Of a DNA stretch of 64,000 bases, positions 44,821-54,842 are shown one piece after another. A program made the position numbers and the translations under genes. The notes under the pieces are model-generated. The model worked only from the letters and a program-made list of their open reading frames with translations. It was not told the DNA's origin and made no database searches. The stretch's first letter is position 1. Every line of letters begins with the position of its first letter. Source of the stretch: Cyclobacteriaceae bacterium (GTDB taxonomy: Bacteria > Bacteroidota > Bacteroidia > Cytophagales > Cyclobacteriaceae); contig JAHBUC010000002.1 in assembly GCA_019638275.1 (NCBI GenBank), positions 372,001 to 436,000 on the forward strand. Reading direction: 5' to 3'.

Positions 44821-46523
44821 GCGTTGTCAAATTTAATATCCTTAATGCGCAATTGTATGCTCGTGTTTCCATTAAACACATTCTCTTCAATGTTAAAAGC
44901 CAAACTAAACGTGTCTCCGGATGCTAATTGATCATAGTATTCCGCCATATCAAAACCCACTGCCTGAAACACGGTTTCGTTTCCTTCCTGTCCAGCCAAA
45001 AATCTAATGTGTCGTTCCTTAAAACTTGAAAGCGCGTTCACCACGTATACCCGGCTGGCCTCAAAAACGGGCTTCTGATTTTCAGGGCCAAAGGGCGCCA
45101 TTTGCTTGAGAATACTCAGAAACTTTGGCGTAATCTTGTCAAACAAAATCGGTACATCAATTTCAATAACCGGTGTCAGCATCTCTTCGGTTATGGATTG
45201 AGAAACCACTTCTTCAAACCGCTCCTGAAAAGCTTTCAGGTTACCCGCATCCATGGTAAGTCCTGCAGCATACTTATGCCCTCCAAATTTCTCCAGCAAA
45301 TCGCTGCAACTCAGCATGGCTTCATACAAGTTAAAGCCATTTACACTTCTGGCTGATCCGGTTATTTTATTGTTCGATTCGGTTAAGATCACGGTGGGGC
45401 GGTAGTACTTCTCGATACACCGAGCAGCAACTATGCCAATTACCCCCTTGTGCCAGGAGTTTTTGAACAATACGGTAGATTTTGCCACGTGCAGCGATTC
45501 ATCCTCTTTAATCATGGCCAGCGCTTCCTCGGTAATGCTGCTGTCAAACTCCCTTCGCAAGTCATTCTTTACATTCACTTGTTCCGCCAGTTCCAATGCC
45601 TCCTCCTCCGTTGTGGCGGTGAGCAAATCAACCGCTGCGCTGCCATGTGCCACACGACCGGCTGCATTGATGCGTGGACCGAGTGTGAACACAATGCCCG
45701 AAACATCAAGCTCATTTTTTAGTTGAGAGATTTCTTTCAACGCTTTCAGGCCCGGTACCGGATTTTCATTGAGCTTTTGCAAACCGAAATAAGTGAGTAC
45801 CCTGTTCTCTCCGGTAATCGGAACAATATCAGATGCAATACTTACCGCAACCAGATCGAGGAATTCGTAAACCTCTTCTTCGTTTCGGTATCTTCTCGCA
45901 AACGCCTGTATCAATTTAAAACCCAATCCACATCCACTAAGCTCGGTGTATGGATAGGTGCAATCTTTTCGTTTTGGATCCAGCACCGCTACGGCATTCG
46001 GAATTTTTTCATCCGGCAGGTGATGATCGCAAATAATAAAGTCGATGCCTTTGTGGTTGGCCAGCAACACCATGTCGGATGCCTTGATGCCACAATCGAG
46101 CGCGATGATCAACGAAAAATTATTCTCTTCCGCCCACTCTACACCGGCACGTGAAATACCATAGCCTTCTTTATTCCGATCGGGAATATAAATGGAGCAA
46201 TTCGGATAAAACCGATGCAGGTAATTATACACCAGCGACACAGCGGTTGTTCCGTCCACATCGTAATCGCCATAGATTAAAATTTTCTCGTTGGCATCAA
46301 GCGCTTGCTTTAGCCGCTGCACCGCTTGCTCCATGTCGCGCATCAAAAACGGATCGTGAAGCTGATCCAATGACGGCCTGAAAAAATCTTTTGCCTGTTG
46401 AAACGTAGTGATGTCCCGTTGAATCAGGACCGTTGTTAAATATGGATTAAGGTTTAATTCTTTGCCGAGCGCTTCAATCTGCTCTTTAGAAGGAAGAGGT
46501 TTGTATATCCACTTCTTCTCCAT
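44817..46523 (-). CDS. recJ: single-stranded-DNA-specific 5'-3' exonuclease
   Basis: A 568-residue RecJ with the DHH/DHHA1 architecture: motif [13 protein letters not shown] (near residue 83), motif [14 protein letters not shown] (near 165), motif IV with SGCGLGFKL, and the C-terminal DHHA1 segment ([26 protein letters not shown]). It acts in recombination and mismatch repair. The gene starts 4 bases after the Gly-rich gene's stop and overlaps lptB by 4 bases, so all three should share one transcript. Confidence 0.96.
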   Translation of the reverse strand: MEKKWIYKPLPSKEQIEALGKELNLNPYLTTVLIQRDITTFQQAKDFFRPSLDQLHDPFLMRDMEQAVQRLKQALDANEKILIYGDYDVDGTTAVSLVYNYLHRFYPNCSIYIPDRNKEGYGISRAGVEWAEENNFSLIIALDCGIKASDMVLLANHKGIDFIICDHHLPDEKIPNAVAVLDPKRKDCTYPYTELSGCGLGFKLIQAFARRYRNEEEVYEFLDLVAVSIASDIVPITGENRVLTYFGLQKLNENPVPGLKALKEISQLKNELDVSGIVFTLGPRINAAGRVAHGSAAVDLLTATTEEEALELAEQVNVKNDLRREFDSSITEEALAMIKEDESLHVAKSTVLFKNSWHKGVIGIVAARCIEKYYRPTVILTESNNKITGSARSVNGFNLYEAMLSCSDLLEKFGGHKYAAGLTMDAGNLKAFQERFEEVVSQSITEEMLTPVIEIDVPILFDKITPKFLSILKQMAPFGPENQKPVFEASRVYVVNALSSFKERHIRFLAGQEGNETVFQAVGFDMAEYYDQLASGDTFSLAFNIEENVFNGNTSIQLRIKDIKFDNA

Positions 46524-46527
46524 GGGT

Positions 46528-47316
46528 TTACTGATTCATTTCAAACGTAAGTGTTCCTTCCGTTCCGCGAACACCATTAACTCCATATTCACCGGGTTTT
46601 CCATCTGTGCCGTTTCTGCGATTGGGACCCAATCCAGCTGAGCCAATGTATCCTCCACGACCACCCTGGCCTGCTTTACCTCCATAATTTCTGAACAACA
46701 CTTTAGTGCCGATCCAATTGCGAATAACATCTGCGTTTACGCTACTGATAACCAAGTTGCCTCCGTGTCCACCATCGCCACCGCGACCACCATTTCCACC
46801 GTTGGCGCCATCGCCACCGTGGCAGTGCACAGTTCCCGGGCTACCATCGCCACCTTTTCCGCCAGCGCCACCATCGCCACCATTTCCTCCTGAGAGATCA
46901 ATAATCAGTCGGCCATCAACCGTCAGATTCTCTACGTAGAACGACAGGTTAACACCCGGCCCGCCAGACAACCCAGATACACCATTGCTTCCATCCGATC
47001 CATCGCGACACGGCCCAACCTGTGTTACTCCGGCCCTTCCATCGCGGCCTGTCTTTCCATGAATGCCAATGCCTATGATGTAGCAATCCTTTCCAATGAT
47101 GGCCACTTTTGCACGGATGAAATTTTCACGCTTGAGTTCGTTCAATATCAGTCTTGACGAATCCATCATCACCAACGTATCGGCTACGAGAATATCCGTT
47201 TCATTGTCGAACTCAAATGCCTCACCGGATTTAATCACGAGCTTATCTACACGCACTTGCGACCATGCGGCAGTCGTCATTAACAACAATAATCCTATGA
47301 ATCCGATTCGCTTCAT
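46528..47316 (-). CDS. secreted glycine-rich protein
   Basis: A 262-residue protein; the Met at 47316 gives a signal peptide (MKRIGFIGLLLLMTTAAWSQ). Residues about 20-95 look like an ordered beta-rich domain. The rest is dominated by GG/GN/GD repeats (GGNGGDGGAGGKGGDG, GGNGGRGGDGGHGG) with a non-repetitive stretch VISSVNADVIRNWIGTK between. The pattern is reminiscent of PE-PGRS or collagen-like surface proteins but not true Gly-X-Y collagen throughout. Function unknown. Its placement directly upstream of recJ is odd. Confidence 0.75.
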   Translation of the reverse strand: MKRIGFIGLLLLMTTAAWSQVRVDKLVIKSGEAFEFDNETDILVADTLVMMDSSRLILNELKRENFIRAKVAIIGKDCYIIGIGIHGKTGRDGRAGVTQVGPCRDGSDGSNGVSGLSGGPGVNLSFYVENLTVDGRLIIDLSGGNGGDGGAGGKGGDGSPGTVHCHGGDGANGGNGGRGGDGGHGGNLVISSVNADVIRNWIGTKVLFRNYGGKAGQGGRGGYIGSAGLGPNRRNGTDGKPGEYGVNGVRGTEGTLTFEMNQ

Positions 47317-47353
47317 CGCACAAAACTCAATATAGTTGATCAACATAAAAAAC

Positions 47354-47382
47354 AAAAAGCAGCATTAATCATGCTGCTTTTT
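47354..47382 (-). terminator. intrinsic terminator after the SPOR gene
   Basis: A perfect 12-bp stem AAAAAGCAGCAT / ATGCTGCTTTTT with a 5-base loop. In minus orientation the A run becomes the terminal T run. It separates the SPOR gene from the Gly-rich gene and supports the later start of the latter. Confidence 0.9.
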
Positions 47383-47403
47383 GCTAACGAACGAATATAT
47401 GTT

Positions 47404-48036
47404 TTATTCCTCTGTTTTAGGCTTTTCTGCAGTTACGCCTTCCAATACATCTTTAATTTCTGTCCGTTGGCCATCTCTATAGGGTACAATCCAGGCATCC
47501 TTCACGCCCATTTCGCGCATGTATTTTTTAAACTGGTCGGCTTCCCAATAATCGCGGAAGATACCGATGGTGATACGCTGCGGCTCACTCTCCTTCACTT
47601 CTCCACCAAAATTAGGGTTGTTGTCGAAGTACTTCGACAGGTCTTTGTTTTTGAATGCGCCAACCTGCACTTTAAATACAACACCCCTTGAAAAATCCAT
47701 CGGGTTTACTACCGGGTTTTCTTTAAGCTGCGCCAACTCTGCCCGTGTGGCGGTAAGCTGACCACGAACTTGTGAAAGCTGATCTTCCAATTCGGCAATG
47801 CGCGCATCTTTGTCGCTCATTGTCTTTTGAAGATCCGTAACGCGCTTGTTCAACGTGGCCACCTGGTTATCGGCACTTTGTTTGTCTTCAACAAACTGCT
47901 TCAGGTTAGCGGGTTGCTTGGCGTATTCTTTGGCTTTTTTCTTCCACTCCTTTTTTTCCTGCTTGGAAAGCTGGGCGAAAGATTGCGTGCCCGCAAAAAG
48001 TAAAGCCATACAGAAGAGTAGTGCTAATTTTTTCAT
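47404..48036 (-). CDS. periplasmic coiled-coil protein with SPOR-like domain
   Basis: A 210-residue secreted protein (signal peptide to SFAQ). Residues about 25-105 are a charged coiled coil (KQEKKEWKKKAKEYAK, heptads through AELEDQLSQVRGQL). Residues about 118-200 form a SPOR-like fold: VFKVQVGAFKNKDL and RITIGIFRDYWEADQFKKYM. SPOR domains bind denuded septal peptidoglycan, so a role in cell-wall or division-site targeting is likely. Confidence 0.8.
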   Translation of the reverse strand: MKKLALLFCMALLFAGTQSFAQLSKQEKKEWKKKAKEYAKQPANLKQFVEDKQSADNQVATLNKRVTDLQKTMSDKDARIAELEDQLSQVRGQLTATRAELAQLKENPVVNPMDFSRGVVFKVQVGAFKNKDLSKYFDNNPNFGGEVKESEPQRITIGIFRDYWEADQFKKYMREMGVKDAWIVPYRDGQRTEIKDVLEGVTAEKPKTEE

Positions 48037-48090
48037 TGCTATAGTTTAAAAAGTTTAATAAAAGTACGAATTATTTTGAAATTCCTATTT

Positions 48091-49485
48091 TCAAAGGCTT
48101 CCAACCATTTTCTCCGGCCGCACCCACTCATCAAACTGTTCGGATGTAAGCAAGCCAAGCTCCACAGCGGCTTCCCGTAACGTCTTGTTTTCCTTATGCG
48201 CTTTCTTGGCAATTTTAGCCGCATTTTCATAGCCAATATGCGTATTCAGTGCCGTTACAAGCATCAGTGAATTCTCCAGGTGTTGGCGGATTATCGATTC
48301 ATTTGGCTCAATGCCTTCCGCACATTTATCATTGAATGAGATACACGCATCGCCCAACAGGCGAGCCGATTGCAGCACATTAGCCGCAATAACCGGCTTG
48401 AACACATTCAACTCAAAATGACCGCTTGCCCCACCAATGGATACCGCCACATCGTTACCGATAACCTGGGCGCAAACCATGGTTAAGGCTTCCGGTTGTG
48501 TGGGGTTTACCTTACCCGGCATAATGGATGAGCCCGGTTCGTTATCCGGAATGATGATTTCACCGATGCCGCAACGCGGACCTGAGCTTAACATGCGGAT
48601 GTCATTGGCTACTTTCATCAATGCCACAGCGGCACGTTTCAATGCACCCGATAATTCAACCATCGCATCGTGCGCAGCCAGTGCTTCAAACTTGTTGGGG
48701 GCTGTGACAAACGGATAACCGGTTAACTCAGCAATTTTCTTTGCCACCAACACATCATAACCCTTAGGCGTGTTGAGGCCGGTGCCTACTGCAGTTCCAC
48801 CAAGCGCCAGTTCAAGCACCATCTCCAACGCGTTATTGATGGCGCGGATGCTGTTGTCGATCTGCTGTACATAGCCTGAAAACTCCTGGCCCAACGTAAG
48901 CGGTGTGGCATCCATGAAATGCGTACGTCCGGTCTTTACAATATTTTTATACGCTGTTGATTTCTTCGCCAGCGTATCACGTAGTTTTTTCATTCCCGGC
49001 AAGGTGATCTCCACCACCTGCTTGTAGGCCGCAATGTGCATGGCGGTAGGGAAGGTGTCGTTCGAGGATTGTGACTTGTTTACATCATCGTTCGGGTGTA
49101 ACACTTTTTTGTCGTCCGTTAATCTTCCGCCACTTAATACGTGCGCACGATAGGCGATCACTTCGTTCGCATTCATGTTGCTTTGTGTGCCCGAACCGGT
49201 TTGCCATATGACTAACGGGAACTGATCATCAAGCTTGCCGGCAATAATTTCATCGCACGCTTTGGCGATCAGATCTTTTTTATCAGCCGAAAGCGCACCG
49301 AGTTCGTGATTGGCCATAGCCGCAGCTTTTTTCAAATAACCAAAAGCATAGATGATTTCTTTTGGCATGCTGGCCTCAGGTCCGATTTTAAAATTATTGC
49401 GTGAGCGCTCGGTTTGCGCGCCCCAGTATTTATCAGCGGGCACCTGTACTTCGCCCATGGTGTCTTTCTCGATGCGGTAGGTCAT
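48091..49485 (-). CDS. fumC: class II fumarate hydratase
   Basis: Fumarase C of the TCA cycle, 464 residues from the Met at 49485. Motifs: [33 protein letters not shown] (catalytic His) and the signature [15 protein letters not shown] with the flexible SS loop. An ATG at 49497 is in frame, but the -7 element at 49509-49516 would leave almost no leader for it, and [11 protein letters not shown] is the common family start. Confidence 0.96.
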   Translation of the reverse strand: MTYRIEKDTMGEVQVPADKYWGAQTERSRNNFKIGPEASMPKEIIYAFGYLKKAAAMANHELGALSADKKDLIAKACDEIIAGKLDDQFPLVIWQTGSGTQSNMNANEVIAYRAHVLSGGRLTDDKKVLHPNDDVNKSQSSNDTFPTAMHIAAYKQVVEITLPGMKKLRDTLAKKSTAYKNIVKTGRTHFMDATPLTLGQEFSGYVQQIDNSIRAINNALEMVLELALGGTAVGTGLNTPKGYDVLVAKKIAELTGYPFVTAPNKFEALAAHDAMVELSGALKRAAVALMKVANDIRMLSSGPRCGIGEIIIPDNEPGSSIMPGKVNPTQPEALTMVCAQVIGNDVAVSIGGASGHFELNVFKPVIAANVLQSARLLGDACISFNDKCAEGIEPNESIIRQHLENSLMLVTALNTHIGYENAAKIAKKAHKENKTLREAAVELGLLTSEQFDEWVRPEKMVGSL

Positions 49486-49508
49486 ATTACGAATCATTTA
49501 AAGGTGGC

Positions 49509-49516
49509 CAAAGTTA
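49509..49516 (-). promoter_or_regulatory. -7 element of fumC
   Basis: On the minus strand TAACTTTG matches TAnnTTTG. It lies 23 bases before the preferred fumC start. Confidence 0.55.
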
Positions 49517-49533
49517 GAAAAGATACCATAAAA

Positions 49534-49557
49534 AATGCCGGCTGTTGTGCCGGCATT
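49534..49557 (-). terminator. intrinsic terminator after the PorE-like gene
   Basis: A perfect 9-bp stem AATGCCGGC / GCCGGCATT with a 6-base loop, followed on the minus strand by a T run. It separates the PorE-like gene from fumC. Confidence 0.9.
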
Positions 49558-49583
49558 CTTCATTAATTAATAGCTGTTTACCC

Positions 49584-51620
49584 TCAATTCCCACTCTTCT
49601 TCAACTCCGTTCCCTTTCGGAAATACTTGTCTTCGTCAAACTCATCTTCGCTGAGGGGTTTGGGCATAACGCCCACTTCCAGAATTTTAAATTCCGTTCT
49701 TCGATTTCTTGCGCGGCCTTCCGGGTTATCTGTTCCATCGGGGTTGGTGTTGCGGGCAATGGGCACTTCTTCACCGTAGCCCTTTGCTGTTAGCCTGTCG
49801 GGGGCAATGCCTTTCGAGATCAGGTATTTCACAGTAGCTTCCGCTCGATTCTTCGATAATTCATAGTTGTATACCAGCGAACCTACACTATCCGTGTGTG
49901 AACCCATCTCAATTTTAATTTCCGGATTATCACTGAGCAACTGAACAAGCTTATCCAGTTCACGCGCTGCATCCGTGCGGATGTCATACTTATCGAAATC
50001 GAAATAGATATTCTCCAGCCTGAAAATTTTGTTTATCTCAATCTTATCCAACACCAAAATCGTGTCTAACGTAATGTTGGTAATCATATCTTTCAGTGTG
50101 CTTGGATCAACCGACTTGCCGCGCGTGGTGTATCCCTGGCGTTTCACCAGGTAGCCATCGGTTTCTCCTACCAACGTATAATCTTCATTTTCATACACAC
50201 GGAATAAAAACTTACCATCATCACCGGTCACATAATCCTGCATGATGCTGCCTTCGCCATCCAACATGGAAACGCGTACGTTTGGTAAAATGGTGCGGGT
50301 GCTGTCGCTGGTGGGTGTGTAGGTAACGCCCGCCAGGTAGTAGTTAACAACTTTCAGATCCGGATCTTCATTGACGAAGGTGTAAATATCATCATCGCCT
50401 TTCCCCTCTTCGCGGTTGGAGGTGAAGAATCCACGATCGGGACGGAACAGAAAAATTCCAAAATCATCGGCAGGTGAGTTCATAGGCTCGCCCAGGTTTT
50501 CAACAACCGTTTTTCCACTGGCGCGCTTTACCACAAACAAATCCAGACCACCAAAGCCGGGATGCCCGTCAGAGGCCAAATACAGCTTACCATCTTCCGC
50601 CACATAAGGAAACAGCTCGTTACCGGCTGTGTTGATCTCTGGGCCTAAATTTCGCACACGTGAAAATCTTCCGCGCGAATCCATTTGAGCTGAGTAAATA
50701 TCCGTTCCTCCATAACCACCGGTTCGGTTAGAGGCAAAATAAAGCGTGCGGCCATCGGGCGAAAATGCGGGTGATGAATCCCAACTGTTGTTGCGTGCTA
50801 TCGGATCAAACTCATCTTTAAATTGTGTGTTGATGTTCAGGCGCTGCGGTTCACCCCACACGCCATTTCTAAAACGCGATATGTACAAATCCACATCTGC
50901 GCCTCCTTTCTTTTTGCGCGTGTTGCCCATCGCAAACACCATGGTTCTTCCATCGGGTGTAAAAGTTGGGCAGCCTACATTTCTGAAATCATCATTGATG
51001 CCTTGAGGCAAAGGTTGAATGGTGGTTACATCAACGTTGGCGCCACGTGTAGTCACTTTATAAATTGATGTAAAAGGCTTGCCTTCTGCCTCATAAATTC
51101 TTCCGTTGCCTCGGGATGAGGTAAAGTATAATTCGTTGTTCAGGTAAACCGGAGCGTATTCGCTGGCTGGTGTATTAAGCAGTTCAAGGTTTTTTACCTT
51201 GTAATAACTCGACTTATTGCGCAGGTTATTGAGATACTCCAACCCATTTAATTCAGCTGCTGCGCGATCTTTAAGCTTAACATTCGAGGTCTGCTGAATC
51301 AGGCTCTCCAATTGCGAACGGGCTTCGCTGTAGTTGGTATTTGCCTTAAGGGATTGCGCATAAAAAAACTTTACTGAGTCTTTGTCAACCCCTGCACCAC
51401 CTGCTTTTGCATAATATTTTTCCGCTTCCTTGGCGCGGTTTGATAACCGGTACGATTCCGCCACAAAATAGTTGGCTTTTGCCTGATCTTTGGGCTTGCT
51501 CTTTTTGAACAAGTCGATGGCATTTTGATATTCACCACGCACGAAAGCTTTCGTGGCTTTTTTCTCCACACTACAGCCTGCAAACAGGAGGGCCGCTGCA
51601 AAAAATACTACAAACCTCAT
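49584..51620 (-). CDS. PorE-like OmpA/TPR/PD40 lipoprotein
   Basis: A 678-residue predicted lipoprotein (lipobox LFAGC). Domain order: TPR-like repeats (about 20-130), PD40 beta-propeller (about 145-420, with TFTPDGRTMVFAMGN and AFSPDGRTLYFASNRTGG), a carboxypeptidase-regulatory/CNA-B-like domain (about 430-520), and an OmpA C-terminal peptidoglycan-binding domain (about 555-665, with YFDFDKYDIR, SHTDSVGS and ELSKNRAEATVKYL). This is the architecture of PorE, which tethers the type IX secretion system to peptidoglycan in Porphyromonas. Many Bacteroidota have several paralogues, so membership in the T9SS is likely but not certain. Confidence 0.87.
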   Translation of the reverse strand: MRFVVFFAAALLFAGCSVEKKATKAFVRGEYQNAIDLFKKSKPKDQAKANYFVAESYRLSNRAKEAEKYYAKAGGAGVDKDSVKFFYAQSLKANTNYSEARSQLESLIQQTSNVKLKDRAAAELNGLEYLNNLRNKSSYYKVKNLELLNTPASEYAPVYLNNELYFTSSRGNGRIYEAEGKPFTSIYKVTTRGANVDVTTIQPLPQGINDDFRNVGCPTFTPDGRTMVFAMGNTRKKKGGADVDLYISRFRNGVWGEPQRLNINTQFKDEFDPIARNNSWDSSPAFSPDGRTLYFASNRTGGYGGTDIYSAQMDSRGRFSRVRNLGPEINTAGNELFPYVAEDGKLYLASDGHPGFGGLDLFVVKRASGKTVVENLGEPMNSPADDFGIFLFRPDRGFFTSNREEGKGDDDIYTFVNEDPDLKVVNYYLAGVTYTPTSDSTRTILPNVRVSMLDGEGSIMQDYVTGDDGKFLFRVYENEDYTLVGETDGYLVKRQGYTTRGKSVDPSTLKDMITNITLDTILVLDKIEINKIFRLENIYFDFDKYDIRTDAARELDKLVQLLSDNPEIKIEMGSHTDSVGSLVYNYELSKNRAEATVKYLISKGIAPDRLTAKGYGEEVPIARNTNPDGTDNPEGRARNRRTEFKILEVGVMPKPLSEDEFDEDKYFRKGTELKKSGN

Positions 51621-51673
51621 AATCTATCCGACTAAGCGTTAAAGCTACAAAAAAAAGAATAACCCATTTCGGC

Positions 51674-52171
51674 TTAAACTGCGGCCTTACTGAGGTAGCG
51701 TTTTAGCCAGGTTTCGCCCGCAGGCGATTTCCATCGTTTATCAAAATCGCCTTTGGTCAACACCGTATTATCAAACACGGTTGTCTGGCTATTCCAAACT
51801 CCGTTTTCGTGCGCTTGCTTCAGCTCCGGCAGCTTTATTAAACGAACCTTTTCATCCAACAACAAGGCAACATTGGTGCGTTCAAAAAAGTCGATTCCGG
51901 TTTGCTGGCTCAGTTGCCTGATCACGTGCACCGATGAATCAATTGAACAGCCACTGGCCTCATGGTGCGCCTCATCCACAGCCAACACGATAAAATAATC
52001 GTGCAATACCTGAAACGAGGTTTTAAGCGGCTGATTGTGCGCAACCCAACTATTGGTAAACGTCTGCAGTGCTGTTGAAATTGTATTTACCTCCTCCGGT
52101 TTAAAGGCCCGATTGGACTGATAAATCCAAACGCGTGCTGAATCGGGGAGTGTTTCAAAGGGTACAAACAT
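51674..52171 (-). CDS. conserved hypothetical protein
   Basis: A 165-residue cytoplasmic protein starting MFVPFETLPDSARVWIYQSNR. Similar Bacteroidota proteins are often labelled ABC transporter ATPase, but no Walker motif is present, so I do not use that name. The EAHHEASGCSIDSSVHVIR stretch is rich in His, Ser and Cys. It is the last gene of the Fe-S redox operon, 16 bases after the CCG-domain gene. Confidence 0.75.
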   Translation of the reverse strand: MFVPFETLPDSARVWIYQSNRAFKPEEVNTISTALQTFTNSWVAHNQPLKTSFQVLHDYFIVLAVDEAHHEASGCSIDSSVHVIRQLSQQTGIDFFERTNVALLLDEKVRLIKLPELKQAHENGVWNSQTTVFDNTVLTKGDFDKRWKSPAGETWLKRYLSKAAV

Positions 52172-52187
52172 GTTGCAAAATCTTAGT

Positions 52188-52970
52188 TTATAAACCGTTA
52201 GCCTCTGCGATAAGTTCGGCCAGGTCTTTCACCTTCACCTCTGCCTCCTTTTCCTTGCTCTTCACGCCATCGGTCATCATGGTCATGCAAAACGGACACG
52301 CCACGGCAACGGTGGTAGCGCCTGTTGCCAGCGCTTCTTCAGTGCGCTCCGTGTTAATTTCCTTTTTGCCTTTCTCGGCATCCTTAAACATTTGTGCTCC
52401 GCCTGCGCCACAACATAATCCGGTGGTACGGCAACGCTTCATCTCTACCAGGTCGGCATCCAGTGCTTCCAGCACTTCGCGGGGCGCTTCATAAATGTTG
52501 TTTGCGCGGCCAAGGTAGCATGAATCATGAAAGGTTATTTTCTTTCCTTTAAATGCGTGGCCATCTTTCAATTTGATTTTTCCATCATTGATTAATTGCT
52601 GAAGAAAAGTGGCGTGATGGATCACCTCATAATTTCCGCCCAACTCCGGGTACTCGTTCTTTAGGGTGTTGAAACAATGCGGACAAGCTGTTACAATTTT
52701 CTTCACACCATATCCATTCAATACCTGAATGTTGCTCATGGCCTGCATCTGAAACAGAAACTCATTGCCCGCTCTACGGGCCGGGTCGCCCGTGCAGGAT
52801 TCTTCCGTTCCCAACACACCAAACTTAATCTCCAGTGCATGCATAATTTTTACAAACGCTTTTGTTACGCGTTTGTATCGATCATCAAATGATCCGGCAC
52901 AACCAACCCAAAACAAAATTTCAGGTGATTCGCCTTTTGCTGTAAGTTCAGCCAGTGTGGGTACGTTCAT
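52188..52970 (-). CDS. CCG-domain (heterodisulfide reductase B-like) Fe-S protein
   Basis: A 260-residue protein with two CCG-type cysteine clusters. The first includes FWVGCAGSFD and ACPHCFNTLKNEYPEL. The second has FHDSCYLGR and LCCGAGGAQMF. This matches HdrB/GlpC/LutA-like subunits that bind noncubane clusters. It probably pairs with the membrane dicluster protein encoded two genes upstream, forming a quinone-linked reductase. The electron donor and the physiological substrate are unknown. Confidence 0.88.
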   Translation of the reverse strand: MNVPTLAELTAKGESPEILFWVGCAGSFDDRYKRVTKAFVKIMHALEIKFGVLGTEESCTGDPARRAGNEFLFQMQAMSNIQVLNGYGVKKIVTACPHCFNTLKNEYPELGGNYEVIHHATFLQQLINDGKIKLKDGHAFKGKKITFHDSCYLGRANNIYEAPREVLEALDADLVEMKRCRTTGLCCGAGGAQMFKDAEKGKKEINTERTEEALATGATTVAVACPFCMTMMTDGVKSKEKEAEVKVKDLAELIAEANGL

Positions 52971-52982
52971 GTAATCAGAATT

Positions 52983-53432
52983 TTAAACTCCAAATTGTTG
53001 CAGGTGGTGATCAAGGTGTTTGTACTGCCCGCGTGCCCACTCCTCCGGTGTTAGTTTTCCAAAGAAAGGATTCGGGTGTTTTGTACACGCTTCAGGACCA
53101 CCTGCCGCAAACTCCTTTATATGATTGACTAATTTCTCTTTCTCTTCCTCAAACTTTTTTGAATCGGCAACGATCAAATTTCTCCCTGTCGGGCTGTTTT
53201 TCGGATGAGGTCTTTCACCAAAAAATTTATCCTTAACCGCCCAGCCTAACAAAATGCCCAACACGCTGCGTTTGGGTTTATCCAATCCGCGTGCGATACG
53301 CAACAGAATGGAGCAGTGCGCCAACATTTGCGCCACATCCATCTTTCCCCAAAGGCGTTGTGTTTCCGGAGTGAGCTTTTCAATCCGGGTCAGAATTTCC
53401 TGCGCATCAGTTGGGTTAAAGAGATTTTTCAT
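52983..53432 (-). CDS. DUF1569 / DinB-like protein
   Basis: A 149-residue helical protein with the DinB-like metal-binding pattern: WGKMDVAQMLAHCS near the N terminus and YKHLDHHLQQFG at the C terminus. It carries the DUF1569 signature segment GPEACTKHPNPFFGKLTPEEW. Members may be metal-dependent, possibly thiol-dependent transferases. It lies inside the Fe-S operon, 12 bases before the CCG-domain gene. Confidence 0.82.
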   Translation of the reverse strand: MKNLFNPTDAQEILTRIEKLTPETQRLWGKMDVAQMLAHCSILLRIARGLDKPKRSVLGILLGWAVKDKFFGERPHPKNSPTGRNLIVADSKKFEEEKEKLVNHIKEFAAGGPEACTKHPNPFFGKLTPEEWARGQYKHLDHHLQQFGV

Positions 53433-53459
53433 GCGCTAATAATTGTTTGAAAGTAGTCA

Positions 53460-53519
53460 CATGAAATCGCCATGCTAATTATCACGCTATTGGTCCGTTT
53501 TGCTGATGGCGATTTCATG
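53460..53519. repeat. perfect 14-bp inverted repeat
   Basis: CATGAAATCGCCAT (53460-53473) is repeated inverted at 53506-53519 with a 32-base loop. The right arm covers the stop codon of the dicluster gene. There is no T run, so it is not a standard terminator. Confidence 0.85.
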
Positions 53520-54810
53520 CCTGATCTTTTGCCCAGTTAAACCGATCGCTCGATGCAAATTTCCACGGAGCAAAATTGGTTTCAATGTTTTGAAACATGG
53601 AGTTCCATGAGGCCGGAGATCCGGATTCTTCCATAGCCACATATCGCCTTAGTTCAATAATGATATCCAACGGATTAATCATTACCGGGCAAGCCTCCAC
53701 ACAGGCGTTGCAACTGGTGCACGCATTAATTTCTTCCTTGGTGATGTAATCGCCCAGCAACGATTTACCATCATCCAACTTGCCACCATTTTTAATTACT
53801 TCTTCCACGCGATCGCGCGTATCCATCATGATCTTACGTGGTGAAAGTTTTTTACCGGTAAGATTAGCCGGACATTCTGATGTACACCTTCCACATTCTG
53901 TACACGAAAAGGCGGCCATTAAATTCACGCGCGATAAATCGTTAACATCTTTCGCCCCAAACCGACCCGGTTCCGTTGGTGGTGTAGTTGAAGCTTCTGC
54001 CAAGCCCAGCATCGATTTAACTTCCTGTGTTACCACAGGCATGTTGTGAATCTGACCTTTCGGTTCCAGTCGTGCATAGTATGTGTTTGGAAACGCCATG
54101 AAAATATGCAGGTGTTTGGAGTACGTTACGTACAAGGCAAAACCAAGTATGCCTACAATGTGAAACCACCACGCAAAACGCTCCACCAATATCAACGAAC
54201 CGATTTCCAGATTTTCAAAAACCGGCATTAAAAAGCTACTGAAGAAAAGTGAACCCGTTGCCGTGTAGTGTGCATCACGGGATTGCAGCAATTGATCGGT
54301 TGCATTCATGGTTAAGATGGCAAACATGAGCACAATTTCAACCACAAGAATGGTGTTGGCATCCAGCCTTGGCCAACGCGTCATTTCAGCCGACCAGAAC
54401 CGTGGAACTTTCAGTACATTTCTTCGGATGAGGAAAAATACGCACGACAGCAGAACAGCCACCGCCAGAAATTCAAATACATTCATCAACACCGGGTAGA
54501 TTGATCCCAGGTAGGGCGCAAAAAAGCGGTGCGTTCCGGCCAGTCCATCGATGATAAATTCAAAAACCTCCAGGTTGATGATCAGAAACCCGGCATAAAT
54601 GAAAAAGTGCAGCACTGCTGGAATAAACCGCTTGAACATCTTCTTCTGCCCGAAGGCGATAAGCAATACATTTTTCCAGCGTGATGAAGAGTCGCCTGTT
54701 AATGGGGTTTGCTTGCCCAGTTGGATGCCCTTACTAATCAGGCCAATCCGTCTCGCTATAAAGTAGGAGAAGCCCAGCAGAACGATTGCAAATACTACCT
54801 GTTGAATCAT
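53515..54810 (-). CDS. membrane-bound dicluster Fe-S oxidoreductase subunit
   Basis: A 431-residue protein. The N-terminal half (about 1-240) has five or six membrane helices with His-containing positions, resembling the NarI/HdrE-type cytochrome b segment. The C-terminal half carries two [4Fe-4S] motifs: CTECGRCTSECP (near 303) and CTSCNACVEACP (near 363). It looks like an HdrC/E-type fusion that passes electrons between quinone and the CCG-domain partner. It heads the operon, with a -7 element TATTTTTG at 54843-54850 (minus). Confidence 0.87.
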   Translation of the reverse strand: MIQQVVFAIVLLGFSYFIARRIGLISKGIQLGKQTPLTGDSSSRWKNVLLIAFGQKKMFKRFIPAVLHFFIYAGFLIINLEVFEFIIDGLAGTHRFFAPYLGSIYPVLMNVFEFLAVAVLLSCVFFLIRRNVLKVPRFWSAEMTRWPRLDANTILVVEIVLMFAILTMNATDQLLQSRDAHYTATGSLFFSSFLMPVFENLEIGSLILVERFAWWFHIVGILGFALYVTYSKHLHIFMAFPNTYYARLEPKGQIHNMPVVTQEVKSMLGLAEASTTPPTEPGRFGAKDVNDLSRVNLMAAFSCTECGRCTSECPANLTGKKLSPRKIMMDTRDRVEEVIKNGGKLDDGKSLLGDYITKEEINACTSCNACVEACPVMINPLDIIIELRRYVAMEESGSPASWNSMFQNIETNFAPWKFASSDRFNWAKDQA

Positions 54811-54842
54811 GTGTGATAGTTAATTCTGAAATTGCTTAAATC

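Noticed and set aside
46706..46939. Proline-rich open frame on the plus strand
   Set aside because: It is the reverse complement of Gly codons (GGN to NCC) of the glycine-rich gene.
51674..52171. Naming the 165-residue protein an ABC transporter ATPase
   Set aside because: No Walker A, signature or Walker B motif is present; the common database label seems wrong.
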